Below are positions 20,255 to 31,455 of a stretch of 64,000 bases of DNA, piece after piece; position 1 is the first letter of the stretch; every line of letters starts with the position of its first letter. The DNA is from Clarkia xantiana subsp. parviflora. Taxonomy: Eukaryota > Streptophyta > Magnoliopsida > Myrtales > Onagraceae. A program made the position numbers and the translations under genes. Under the pieces are notes generated by a model, which was given only the letters and a program-made list of their open reading frames with translations, did no database searches and was not told the DNA's origin. The DNA is taken from contig JAPTYO010000015.1 of NCBI GenBank assembly GCA_036873135.1, forward strand, positions 9,961,683-10,025,682. Direction: 5' to 3'.

Positions 20255-23190
20255 ATGACGAACAGCAGGGTGTCTAGGCACCACCGCCCACCAGGGGGCA
20301 ATGGGAGAAGGAGAGAGCCTATACCCCCAGGAAGGCAGCCTAACCCTGGGAAGCAGCCAATGCAACCAGAACCACAAGAAGTACCACAGCCTCCTCAACA
20401 GAACAACCAGGAGGGAGGACCCTCACGCCCACAAGAAGTACCAGGAGCCTCTCTCCGTGGCCTTCTTGCTCCACACCTCGAGCAAGAAGGCCACGGAGAG
20501 AAAGAGAACAACAGGGAGTGCCGTCCCAGCACACGGCACCCCCTGAGGGGTATTATTATGAGGCGCAACCCCAAGGGTACCCGTATGGGATGCCGGCCCA
20601 AAGGGATGGCAACCGCGCCCACACAACATATGCAAGGCCGGCATACACCCAGGGGACACATACTGAAGCTCATGAAGAGGAACAGATCCCAACAGAAGGG
20701 CACCACTCGCACCCTCGAGCAGGGCAGCAAGAGGAGCAAAGAAGATATTACCAGGAGCCACCCCAAGAGGGAAGGCAACAATTCGTGCCTCCTAGGCAAC
20801 AGCAGAACGCAAGGGCTTACACCCCACTAGGGGAGGAAACACAAGCAAGACCTCCAAGGAGGCAAGAATTCTATGAAGCACCCCAGCAGGGACACCAAGG
20901 ATACACCTACAGCCCGTATCAATACGGACAGGGGATCCCGGCAAGCCCTATCTACAACTACGGAGGCTATCAGAGGAATTACACTCCAACACCGATATTG
21001 ATCACTCCGGAAGAAATAGAGGCAATGATAACCCGGAAGATGAATGAGTCAAAGAAAACCAGCTTGCATTGTCTAAGTGACAAGACGAACCACCCTTTCA
21101 CAAGGGAACTGGAGATGAACAGGGTGCCAGACTCTCTGCACACAGTGCAAATTGCAAAGTACAATGGGAAGGGAGACCCCCTAGAGCATATCCAACAGCA
21201 TGAGGCCTCCCTATTTGGGAGGACCACTGATGAAAGGTACAAGGCACTCCTGTTCCCAAACACCCTATCAGGGGTGGCCTCACATTGGTTCTTCAGTCTA
21301 CCCTCTGAAAGCATCCACTCATGGGAGCAGCTAAAGGCGAAGTTTCTGCAAAGATACCTAGGGGAGAGGAAACTCCTCAAGGGCACAGGCTCCATCGATG
21401 ATGTGAAACAAGAATATGATGAATCTCTGGCCAGTTACTATACTAGGTTCAATCAAAATATCGCAGACATCCAGGGCGACATCACTGAGGGTGAGATAAT
21501 ACGAGCCTTTATCAGAAACCTAGGCCGCTTCGGGTCCACACTGGCAGAAAAGATGGCCAAGAAGCCAGCAAGCACTTTGGAGGAGCTTGCAGGAAGAGTC
21601 AAAACTCATATAGACCTGGAGAGGCACAGGGCAAGTAAGAAAGCCAAGATTCAAGCAGCCAAGGAAGACAATGCAAAGCCGAACAAAGGCAAGCCACCCC
21701 AGGCACCTCAGCACACAAGGCAGCAGGAATGGCGTCCGCCCCAGCAAAGAAACCAAATGGGCGAACCACTAAAGCCCAGAGAAATAAATGTCATCAAGTT
21801 CGTCCCATTGAACGCCACTCCAGCTACTGTCCTCAAAGAGATGCGGAACCAGAAGCTCTGGTCACCCCCTGCAAGGTGGAGAGCCCCAATGGTGGGGAAT
21901 CACAAGGATAGATGGTGCGACAACCATGAAGCTTACGGGCACGACACGAACGAATGCTTCAGCCTAAAGCTAAGCATCAACAATGCCATCCAAAGGGGAG
22001 ACCTAAAGCAGTTCGTGGATCATGGGGGCAACAGCATGCAGCTAGGGCCATCAAACGGAGACAAGGGCAAAGGCAAAGCAGACTACAATCCTCCACCCAA
22101 CAAGAGAGGGACCATAAACATGATACACGGAGGAGTAGCGTCAGGTGGCCCAACTGCTAACGCAAGGGAGGTCTACGCATCCAAATTGAGTTCAGTGCCA
22201 AGGTGGAGGAAAAGGCCAAGAGAAGGAGAAGAAGTGAAGATCGAATTCTCAGAGAAGGACAAGAGCCACATCGTCTTCCCACATGACGATGCTCTAGTTA
22301 TCACAATAGACATTGATAATTTTGATGTAAAGAGAATTTTGGTGGATGGGGGCAGCTCAGCTGACCTCCTAAGCTTGAGAGTCCTAGAAGAAATAGGGAA
22401 AACCAAGGCAGACATCAAACCAGTCAACTTCCCTCTAGTTGGCTTCTCAGGGGCAACAAGCTACCCCCTGGGAATGATAACCCTGCCGGTGACCATGGGC
22501 CAAGGATGGACACAGCTGAAGGTGAATGTTAATTTCCTGGTGGTTGAAAGCCTGGGAGCCTACAATGGGATCCTAGGAAGGACAACCATAAACCCATATG
22601 AAATCGTGCCATCCACTGTACACCAGAAGCTGAAGTACATCACTGAGAATGGAGTCGGAGAAGTCCTGGGTGATCAACGCACTGCAAGGCAGTGCTACGT
22701 CAACTCCATGAGACGTGGATCACACGGGACAGATACAGTGGCAGTGGTCATGGTAGGAGCCGACCAAGATAGAAAGAAGAGGAGAAGAATACAAGGGCAT
22801 GGAAAGATAAAGAATGGAGTGGTACTCCGCTTGAGCAGGCAATTTTTTCAAACAGTGCCTAAGAGGAGATACAGGAGCAAGGCTGTGAAGGTGACAGCCA
22901 TACCTTAGCAGCCAGACACCAAAGAGGGGAAAAGAACAAGGAACTCCATCTTAAGAGGCTTCCGTCACATCGATGATATCAAGCAAATGCCGCGGGAGTC
23001 AATATCAAGCTATTTCCAGAGATTCTCCAGTTATGGCGCCAGCATGGACACCACAAGAGGAGAAACCGTCAGAGCATTTATTAGAAACATGCATCCAAAC
23101 TCATTCGAAGCCTATGGGGGGCTCTATGAGATGGTCATGACAAGCACGATGAGGGAGCTCAAGGAAAAGCTAGACAAAGCATTTGCCAAG
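20255..23190 (+). pseudogene. E3 gag-protease-gag polyprotein, 5' part
   Basis: The start MTNSRVSRHH matches that of E4. The first part is in another frame from the rest: the reading changes near 20440-20510, at a 22-bp perfect inverted repeat that replaces E4-like sequence. From 20518 the frame is open to 22908 and closely matches E4. It includes the capsid region (KYNGKGDPLEHI, YYTRFNQNIADIQGDI), knuckle WCDNHEAYGHDTNEC (about 21918), protease ILVDGGSSADLL (about 22338) and the start of the second gag. TAG at 22906-22908 replaces a Trp codon of E4. The frame continues beyond it to 23190, where E4 is inserted. The end is at 33968-34291. Confidence 0.88.
20450..20501. repeat. 22-bp perfect inverted repeat in E3 gag
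   Basis: The arms 20450-20471 and 20480-20501 are exact reverse complements around 8 bases (CACACCTC). E4 has only the right-arm sequence here, so the left arm looks like a templated inverted copy made during replication or repair. It coincides with the frameshift of the E3 gag. Confidence 0.8.
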
Positions 23191-24065
23191 TGATGGATAT
23201 ACGCCCAATTTGAACCCGTTGACTTCCGAACCGTTGTATTTTTATCGTCCCATTTATGATTGCGAATCGAAACTTCAACCCGGACACTTCGCGAGAACAT
23301 CGACGGCTCGGACGGGGCCGAAGCGCCCGTCCGATAGAGGCGAACTCACCTAGGTGAGGTTGGGTGGCCACACCCGACCTCCCCTAGGGGAGATCGGGTC
23401 AGCCGACCCGATCTCCCCTAGGGGAGATCGGGTTGGCCAACCCGATCTCTCCTAGGGGAGATCGGGTCGGCCAACCCGATCTCTCCTAGGAGGGATGGGG
23501 TTGGCCAACCCCACCCTCCCTAGGAGGGGTTGGGTGTCCTCACCCAACCCCTACCCTTGGGGGTCGGATTTCTCCCCCCCCCCCAAGGGTCCCGGCACCC
23601 CTTTCAGACGCCCATGCTCGGTCCATTCCGCCTACCTCCTCCGAATCCTAAGGTCTTAATTATGTGCTTAAAGGTTAATTAATTGTGTTTAAAGGCTAAC
23701 GATGTCATTAAGCCACCTTAATGACACCGTTGCCTATAAATACCCCACCTTCACAACTCATTTTAGCATCTTGGCCATTTGAACAATTTAGCTCTGACAT
23801 CTCTCTAGCTTTATCTCTCTAGAAATATAGTTCTGACTTAGGCATCGGAGAGGGTTCACCAGGCACCACCCCCCCTCCTCCGTGTCTGGTATTGCCCCTT
23901 TTGCAGGGCAAAGGGAGAGAAGAAGAGAAGGAACTAAGGGAAGAAGGAAAGGAAGAAGGACATAGACAAAGGCAAGACAACCCGAGAAGACCGGATCATA
24001 CACATCCCCCGTGAGAAGTGGGATCAAAGCCGACACTCCGTTGACCGAGATCCCATAACTTAACA
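23191..24065 (+). repeat. 5' LTR of E4
   Basis: It is 875 bp, TGATGG...TTAACA. Palindromic array at about 23346-23536 (6 CCTAGG centres), promoter dyad 23704-23725, TATAAATA 23735-23742, and leader hairpin ACCAGGCAC/GTGTCTGGT around a C-rich loop near 23858-23890. Confidence 0.93.
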
Positions 24066-24066
24066 C

Positions 24067-24083
24067 TTGGCGCCGTCTGTGGG
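24067..24083 (+). promoter_or_regulatory. E4 primer-binding site
   Basis: TTGGCGCCGTCTGTGGG lies one base after the LTR end, the same site type as E0 and E3. Confidence 0.8.
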
Positions 24084-24116
24084 CTTCGGACAGAAAGACT
24101 GGCTATTACACGAGCT

Positions 24117-27100
24117 ATGACGAACAGTAGGGTGTCCAGGCCCCAACACCCACCCGGGGGCAATGGGCGGAGAAGAGAACCCATACCTCCAGGGAGGCGG
24201 CCTGACCCTGGGAAGCAGCCAATGCATCCAGAGCCCCAAGAAATACCACAACCTCCTCAGCAACAGAACAACCAGGAGGGAGGACCTTCACGCCCAGCTG
24301 GGGCTGAGTCCTCCACAGCCTCCACCCCCCGGGCAAGAAGGCCACAGAGAGCAAGAGGACAACAGGGAGTGCCTTCCCACAACACGGCACCCCCTGAGGG
24401 ATACTATTATGAAGAGCAACCCCAAGGGTACCCGTATGGGATGCCAGCACAGAGAGATGGCAACCGCGCCCACACAGCGTATGCAAGGCCGGCACACACC
24501 CAAGGGACTTACACTGAAGCTCATGAGGAGGAGCAGATCCCGGCAGAAGAGCACTACCCGCACCCTCGAGCAGGGCAGCGAGAGGAGCAAAGAAGATATT
24601 ACCAGGAGCCACCCCCAGAGGGAAGGCAACAATTCGTGCCTCCTAGGCAACAGCAGAACAACAGGGCTTACACCCCGTTTGAGGAGGAAAGACAAGCAAG
24701 ACCTCCAAGAAGGCAGGACTTCTATGAAGCACCCCAGCAGGCGTATCAAGAGTACACCTACAGTCCATACCAGCAGGGACAAGGGAACCCAGTAAGCCCA
24801 GTCTACAACTACAATGGATATCAGAGGGATTATACTCCGGCACAGGTAATGATCACCCCGGAGGAGATAGAAGCCATGATAACCCGGAAATTGAATGAGT
24901 CAAAGAAACCCAGCTTGCATTGTCTAAGTGACAAGACGAACCACCCTTTCACAAGGGAGCTGGAGATGAACAGGGTGCCAGACTCCCTGCACACTGTGCA
25001 AATTGCAAAGTACAATGGGAAGGGAGACCCCCTAGAGCATATCCAACAGCATGAGGCCTCTCTATTCGGGAGGACAACTGACGAAAGATACAAGGCACTC
25101 CTTTTCCCAAACACCCTATCAGGGGTGGCCTCACATTGGTTCTTCAGCCTGCCCTCTGAGAGCATCCACTCATGGGAGCAGCTAAAAGCTAAGTTTCTGC
25201 AGAGATACCTAGGGGAGAGGAAACTCCTCAAAGGAACAGGCTCCATTGATGACGTAAAACAAGAATACGATGAAACCCTGGCCAGCTACTACACTAGGTT
25301 CAACCAGAATATTGCAGACATCCAGGGAGACATCACTGAAGGGGAGATAATCCGAGCCTTTATCAGAAACTTAGGTCGCTTTGGGTCAACATTGGCTGAA
25401 AAGATGGCCAAAAAGCCAGCAAGCACCCTGGAGGAGCTTGCAGGGAGAGTTAAAACGCATATTGACCTTGAGAGACACAGGGCAAGCAAGAAGGCCAAAA
25501 TCCAGGCAGCCAAGGAGGATAATCAAAGACCAAACAAAGGCAAGCCACCCCAGGCACCACAGCATGCAAGGCAGCAGGAGTGGCGTCCGCCACAGCAGGA
25601 GTGGCGTCCACCACAGCAAAGAAACCAAATGGGTGAACCCTTAAAGGCCAGAGAAATAAACGTCATTAAGTTCATCCCACTGAACGCCACTCCAGCCACC
25701 GTACTTAGAGAGATGCGGAACCAAAAGCTATGGTCACCCCCTGCAAGGTGGAGAGCCCCAATGGTAGGAAACCATAAAGATAGATGGTGTGACAACCATG
25801 AGGCTTATGGTCACGACACAAATGAATGCTTTAGCCTAAAGCTAAGCATAAACAACATCGTCCAGAGGGGAGAACTGAAACAGTTCGTAGACCATGGGGG
25901 CAATAGTATGCAACTGGGGCCACCACAGAAAGACAAGGGCAAGGGAAAGGTAGACCATAACCCTCCACCCAACAAAAGAGGAGTCATCAACATGATACAT
26001 GGAGGAGCAGCATCAGGAGGCCCAACTGCTAATGCAAGAGAGGTCTATGCATCCAAGCTAAGCTCAGTGCCAAGGTGGAGAAAAAGGCCAAGAGAAGGAG
26101 AAGAAGTGAAGATCGAGTTCTCGGAGAAAGACAAGAGCCACATCGTCTTTCCACATGACGATGCTCTAGTTATTACTTTAGATATTGATAATTTTGATGT
26201 AAAAAGAATTTTGGTGGATGGGGGCAGCTCAGCTGACCTCCTAAGCCTGAGAGTGTTGGAAGAGATAGGGAAAACCAAAGCAGACATCAATCCGGTCAAC
26301 TTCCCCCTAGTTGGCTTCTCAGGGGCAACAAGCTACCCCCTGGGGATGATAACATTGCCAGTGACCATGGGCCAAGGATGGACCCAGCTGAAGGTAAATG
26401 TCAATTTCTTGGTGGTTGAAAGCCTGGGAGCCTACAATGGGATCCTAGGAAGGACAACCATAAATCCATATGAAATAGTGCCATCCACTGTTCACCAGAA
26501 GCTGAAGTACATCACGGAGAACGGAGTTGGAGAGGTCCTGGGTGATCAACGCACTGCAAGACAATGCTATGTCAATTCAATGAGACATGGATCACACAGG
26601 ACAGATACAGTGGCTATGGTCATGGCAGGAGCCAACCAGGAAAGAAGAAAGAGGGGAGGGAGACAAAGGCAAGGAAGGAGGAGGAGTGGAGTGACACTCC
26701 GTTTGAGCAGACAGCTTTTTCAAAAAGTGCCTACAAGGAAACATAGGAGCAAGGCTGTGAAGGTGACATCCATACCTTGGCAGTCGGACACCATAATAGG
26801 GAGCAGGACAAGGGACTCCATCCTAAGAGGCTTCCGCCACATAGATGATATCAAGCAAATGCCGCAGGAGCCCATATCAAGCTATTTCCAGAGATTCTTC
26901 AATTATGGTGCCAACATGGACATCACAAGGGGAGAAGCAGTCAGAGCATTCATCAGACACATGCATCCAAGCTCATTCGAGGCCTATGGAGGGCTCTATG
27001 AGATGGTCATGACGAGCACAATGAGAGAGCTCAAGGCGAAACTGGACAGGGCATTTGAACAAGAGGCGGAACAGTTGGATGAAGTTCCAGAGAAAGGAAG

Positions 27101-27386
27101 AGAAGCAGACACATTGGGAGGAGGTGTCAATTTCACATTCACACCCCTCACGCTCAGCATAGAAGAAATTTTCCACAAGCGCCTCAAGCAAGAGCTGCCA
27201 GCATGCAGGGAGGAAGGCAAGGCCTTCCTAGGTAGAGATGCACAGGGTTGGTGTGAGTACCATGGGACCTGGGGGCATCAAACCAACAACTGCATGGTGT
27301 TGAAGGTGGAAGTGGAAGAAATGATCTACAATGGAAGCTTCAAAGAATACGTGGCAACAGACACAGTGAACACCCCATATCCTTAG
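24117..27386 (+). CDS. E4 gag-protease-gag polyprotein, intact
   Basis: The frame has 1089 codons. ATG at 24117 is the first start after the primer site and matches E3. Residues 1-240 are Pro-, Gln- and Arg-rich. About 270-430 is the Retrotrans_gag capsid region. A knuckle of form CX2HX4HX4C is at 558-571. The aspartic protease has its active site at Asp701 (VDGGSSADL) and NGILGRTTINPYE downstream. From about 908 a second gag segment begins: HIDDIKQ aligns with SIDDVKQ at 376, ISSYFQRF with LASYYTRF, VRAFIRHM with IRAFIRNL, and a second knuckle is at 1046-1059. The frame ends where reverse transcriptase would normally start. The role is particle formation and self-cleavage. The use of the second gag is unknown. 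No other gene on this strand follows before the array. Confidence 0.92.
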   Translation: MTNSRVSRPQHPPGGNGRRREPIPPGRRPDPGKQPMHPEPQEIPQPPQQQNNQEGGPSRPAGAESSTASTPRARRPQRARGQQGVPSHNTAPPEGYYYEEQPQGYPYGMPAQRDGNRAHTAYARPAHTQGTYTEAHEEEQIPAEEHYPHPRAGQREEQRRYYQEPPPEGRQQFVPPRQQQNNRAYTPFEEERQARPPRRQDFYEAPQQAYQEYTYSPYQQGQGNPVSPVYNYNGYQRDYTPAQVMITPEEIEAMITRKLNESKKPSLHCLSDKTNHPFTRELEMNRVPDSLHTVQIAKYNGKGDPLEHIQQHEASLFGRTTDERYKALLFPNTLSGVASHWFFSLPSESIHSWEQLKAKFLQRYLGERKLLKGTGSIDDVKQEYDETLASYYTRFNQNIADIQGDITEGEIIRAFIRNLGRFGSTLAEKMAKKPASTLEELAGRVKTHIDLERHRASKKAKIQAAKEDNQRPNKGKPPQAPQHARQQEWRPPQQEWRPPQQRNQMGEPLKAREINVIKFIPLNATPATVLREMRNQKLWSPPARWRAPMVGNHKDRWCDNHEAYGHDTNECFSLKLSINNIVQRGELKQFVDHGGNSMQLGPPQKDKGKGKVDHNPPPNKRGVINMIHGGAASGGPTANAREVYASKLSSVPRWRKRPREGEEVKIEFSEKDKSHIVFPHDDALVITLDIDNFDVKRILVDGGSSADLLSLRVLEEIGKTKADINPVNFPLVGFSGATSYPLGMITLPVTMGQGWTQLKVNVNFLVVESLGAYNGILGRTTINPYEIVPSTVHQKLKYITENGVGEVLGDQRTARQCYVNSMRHGSHRTDTVAMVMAGANQERRKRGGRQRQGRRRSGVTLRLSRQLFQKVPTRKHRSKAVKVTSIPWQSDTIIGSRTRDSILRGFRHIDDIKQMPQEPISSYFQRFFNYGANMDITRGEAVRAFIRHMHPSSFEAYGGLYEMVMTSTMRELKAKLDRAFEQEAEQLDEVPEKGREADTLGGGVNFTFTPLTLSIEEIFHKRLKQELPACREEGKAFLGRDAQGWCEYHGTWGHQTNNCMVLKVEVEEMIYNGSFKEYVATDTVNTPYP

Positions 27387-27651
27387 TTTCATATCTAGCA
27401 TTTCGCATGTTTTAGCATTACAAGCTTTTCAAAAAACAACTCTTGAGAAGGAGAACTCACGAAGTTACTCCAACTCTACAACTATCTTCAATTTCCTACA
27501 AAGGATGTCTTGGTGCACCAAGGCATCCCGAGTGTACAAAAACATGAATGCTCCTAAGAGAGTAGTAGTTATTCAAAAATATTTACCAGTGAATGTGATG
27601 TTACAATCACCAAGTTATCCTTACACAGATATGACTTCAAGTCAACAACCT
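27387..27651 (+). other. Short 3' spacer after E4 gag
   Basis: AT-rich sequence without coding signal, nearly the same as that after E3 gag (34292-34557). No polyadenylation signal could be assigned with confidence. Confidence 0.5.
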
Positions 27652-28574
27652 TCGACGCCCCCAAGAGCGTATCTTGAGAGTAGTCTTCGTACTACGACAT
27701 TCGACGCCCCCAAGAGCGTATCTTGAGAGTAGTGTTCATACTACGACCTTCGACGCCCCCAAGAGCGTATCTTGAGAGTAGTTATTATACTACGACCTTC
27801 GACGCACCAAGAGCGTATCTTGAGAGTGGTTTCCAAAAACTACGAACTTCGACGCCCCCAAGAGCGTATCTTGAGAGTAGTGTTCATACTACAACCTTCG
27901 ACGCCCCCAAGAGCGTATCTTGAGAGTAGTTATTACACTACGACTTCGACGCACCAAGAGCGTATCTTGAGAGTGGTTTCCAAAAACTACGAATTCGACG
28001 CCCCCAGGAGCGTATCTTGAGGTAGATTTGCAACCTACCAGATTCGACGCCCCCAAGAGCGTATCTTGAGGTAGAAAAAACACTACCAGTTCGACGCCCC
28101 CAAGAGCGTATCTTGAGGTAGATTTCAAACTACCAGTTCGACGCCCACCAAGAGCGTATCTTTGGTCTAACCTGAGCCCTCCGGGAGCCTATCCTGCGAA
28201 ACGTTAAGTGCCGTCCGAGAGCCTGTCTCGTGAACAGTTTGACACCCGTCAAGAAGGTATCGGTGGACTAACCTGAGCCCTCCGGGAGCCTATCCTGCGA
28301 AACGTTAAGTGCCGTCCGAGAGCCTGTCTCGTGAACAGTTTGACACCCGTCAAGAAGGTATCGGTGGACTAACCTGTGCCCTCCGGGAGCCTATCCTGCG
28401 AAACGTTAAGTGCCGTCCGAGAGCCTGTCTCGTGAACAGTTTGACACCCGTCAAGAAGGTATCGGTGGACTAACCTGTGCCCTCCGGGAGCCTATCCTGT
28501 GAAACGTTAAGTGCCGTCCGAGAGCCTGTCTCGTGAAAAGATTTCGACGCCCACCAAGAGCGTATCTTTGGTCT
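27652..28574. repeat. Hairpin-bearing tandem array of E4
   Basis: The first part (27652-28165) is a unit of about 49 bp, about 11 copies. Each unit has two hairpins: CAAGA-GCGTA-TCTTG, and a second with variable loop and stem (GTAGT/ACTAC, GTGGTTT/AAACTAC or GGTAG/CTACC). The second part (28171-28574) has a period of exactly 101 bp, four copies, with hairpins CGGGA-GCCTA-TCCTG, CGAGA-GCCTG-TCTCG and TTGAC-ACCC-GTCAA. Short frames through it are repeat by-products. It lies between the 3' ends of the convergent gag and antisense genes. Confidence 0.9.
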
Positions 28575-29062
28575 AACAGTACAACGTATACCGTGTAAGG
28601 GGTATCAGAAGAGATCATCACACCATGTTTGAAAGGATACCATATTTAGAAGGATACCATATTTAGAAGGGTACCATGTTTGAAAGGATACCATGCTCGG
28701 AAGGGTAACATGAGAAAGAAATTTCTAAGTAAAATAATGTGAAGAACAAGTAATGTTTTTTCTTTATGAAATGGCAGGTAAGACATGAAGGAAAACACGA
28801 AAGAAGGATAAGTAAAGGAAACACATCAAGTAAAGAGTCCATACCCAAAGAGCCATACACAAGGCATAGGGAGCCATCATGAGAAGAGACATATACAAAA
28901 GCATGAGAAACACTAATGTAAAGGCAAACGAACCACGTAGTCAACAACATAATGCGCCAAAGGAAAGTAACAACAAACACCATCACAGTCTCAAAAGACA
29001 CTCAACCCGTACAAGGGGAGAAGGAGTGTAATTATATACAAGGATAGTATGAGATAAACAAG
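28575..29062. other. Spacer between E4 array and antisense gene
   Basis: It contains about four short repeats of the type AGGATACCATRTTTR (28630-28700), then A-rich sequence that would be the 3' untranslated region of the antisense gene. No coding signal was accepted. Confidence 0.5.
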
Positions 29063-31368
29063 TCAGTCAGAACCCTCGGGGGAGTCACCCTCACCCCCTG
29101 AAGCTGAACCGCCAGCGGAAATGGATGAAGAGGAGGAGTCTGAGGTACCAATCTCCACAGGTGTAGCATCCACCTGGGCAGGGGCAGGCTCGTCTGCAAC
29201 GGCAGCCTGACCCATCAGAACAGTCGCGTAGCCAGTGGCATATGGCCCAAAGTCACCAAGGTCACCAAAGGGGAACTGAGGATCAATCCGGTATATGTGA
29301 TCAACCAGATACTCACCGAACTGGTTCATCTCCTGGGTGAGACGCGTGCTATAGTCGGCGGTGAAGGCAGAGGAGGCCTTGTATTCAGATACCGCGACAG
29401 CCCTCTCCTCCGCCCGACACTTAGTCTCCAACCTCCGCAGCTCCTCAGAATGGACAGATGCGGCAACCTCAGCTTCCCGGCGCAAACTGCCCACAGTGGT
29501 TTCAAGCAAGGACACCTGGTCCTGGAGCTCCTGCAGTCTCAAATCAGATATACGCGCCTTCTCGGCAGCAGTGGCGACCTCCGCCTTGAGAGAAACCTGG
29601 CTGTCCTCAAGGGTCTTCCTCTCGTCAGATAACTCGAGTACGAGCGAGGACATGTTCACCATGTCAGATATGCCCTAACAATTCAAACAAGGGATGAATA
29701 ACCGAAAGATAGACATTATGAAAGAAATAAGAGGAAAGCAGAGAACAACTTACAGGTGCATAACGAGAGAGTACCCCTTGAACAAAGCGCCGAGTCTCCC
29801 CAGGAGACTTGGGCGGAGCAACACGATCCCCAGGGGGAACGGCACCGCGAAGGACGCGGACACCAACCTCAGGAGTCCGCAAAGAGGAAGTGCTATCGAG
29901 GTGGAACTCCTTCAGACCAGCGAAGGGAGTCCACTCAGACCCGATAACATCTTCATCAGTGAGCCGTGCGAAATCCTTCCGACTTAAAGTCGGAGGCCCA
30001 CCTACACAAGCAAAGCAAGTCAAAGGAGAGTATAAACATACAAGGATCGGTACAAGGTAGAGATCATACCTGAGGACCGTGCCCTCGGCTGGGGGGCAGG
30101 GGAACCACCACCAGCAGGTCGCTTCCCTTTGTCAGCCAGGGAAGGCACCTCTTCGACCACCATCTCCTTATCACGAGATAGGGTCGGAGGACGAGCAGTA
30201 GGCGAAGCAGGATCCACAGCCTTCTTCCTCTTAGCAGCCGAGGCCCCGGCCTCAGAATCAGATCGCCGCGGCTTGGACTTGGAAGGTCCAGAATCTCTGC
30301 CAACGGAGACGACCCTCTCAGTCACCAAGGGGGAGCGTACTAGCAAGGTAAGAAAAACAAGATAAGGAAAACATAAGTTACATCATAAAGAAGCAAATAG
30401 GAGAAAGCATACCAGAGGCCCCAGCCTTCTTCCCAGGCAGGGGGGATTTCTTCAAAGCAGAACTAGAAGGAGCCTTCCTCTTGCTCAGGTCAACAGGGGC
30501 TCCCTGCATGTTATAGGTTTTTCCATGAAACCAACCTACAAAGGAAGAGCAGAAGGTAAATAAAGATGGAAAGACCAAGTGACATACCGAACCCCCGGAG
30601 TCAGGAGTCAGACTGATCCCGGCCTCGTAAAGATCCGTCTCAGTTATTAAAGACACGGGGCAGTAAGACCGGGTCCTGTTGCTCTCGTAAATGATCTTCA
30701 TAGTCTTCAAATCATCCGAAGAGAACTCTCCAAAAGCAGGCCAACCATCGGACCGATCCTCATTCAGGACCGACCAAGTGACGTATCGGTCCGTAATGAA
30801 GAAGTAATGCTTAGCCCAGTGACTGGCCGAATTGTCAATCTGAGTCACGAAACGGAGGGAGGTATCCCACTCGATCCCACTTAACCCGAAGTCAGAAAAT
30901 CGGGGATCTTTGAAGGTCGGATGGCGAGTTACGAAACTCGCAAACCCCACCCTCGTCCGGTACTGGAACCGATAGAAACATCGGAATAGAACGAGAGAGT
31001 ACTTCCAGGAGTACCAATGGCACAATACCCGGAAGCCCACCCAGACGCGGAGGGCACTGGGGGCAAGGTTCACAGGAGAAATCCTGAAGAACCTGCTCAA
31101 CTCTATAAGCTCGTCACAGTAAGGTAGCCTCAGCCCGAATCGGATTTGAGAGGGGTACACGGCGACCTTCCCTATAGGAGGCTCCGTCGCCGTCCCGCGA
31201 GTATTCCCCAAGGAGGGGAGAAAAGGATACAAAGGCTCATCTAGGGGACTGATATCTCCTAGGGTGACATGTTCGTTGTAATCGGACCTAGTGATATGGT
31301 TCTCTGACAGAATAGCAAGACCTAAGGCAAAGATAGCAAGAAACCCCAAAGCACGAATCAAATTTCGA
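29063..31368 (-). CDS. E4 antisense multi-exon gene, Transposase_28-like
   Basis: Exons (plus coordinates, transcribed right to left): 31368 to about 30595, 30535-30413, 30339-30070, 30001-29754 and 29674-29063. Four introns have GT and AG borders. Phases agree for the last three; the donor of the first is uncertain (GTATGT is out of phase, GTTCGG in phase). An upstream exon ending at 31455 (SPKDE) joins in phase, but its start is not found. The first long exon has YPSQIRFGLRLPYCDELIEL and RVWVGFRVLCHWYSW, resembling the 'putative gypsy type transposon' family PF04195. The next parts are Lys-, Arg- and Ser-rich and may be nuclear. The last exon has a coiled coil (about 29330-29620) and an acidic Ser-rich tail. 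The function is unknown. Confidence 0.7.
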
Positions 31369-31455
31369 CTAACACCCCAATGAAGGTCACGATACTAAGC
31401 CAGCAATAGGAAAGGAAGTAACGCAACCGAAAAGGAAGAGAAAAAGGAACTCACT

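Noticed and set aside
20340..20799. Minus-strand open frames across the gag N-terminus (also at 24115-24843)
   Set aside because: Shadows of the Pro- and Gln-rich gag frame; Leu- and Cys-rich translation with no domain.
27652..28575. CRISPR-like array (regular repeats with variable spacers)
   Set aside because: Plant context, repeats are hairpin units with short related spacers, no cas genes, and the array sits inside an LTR element.
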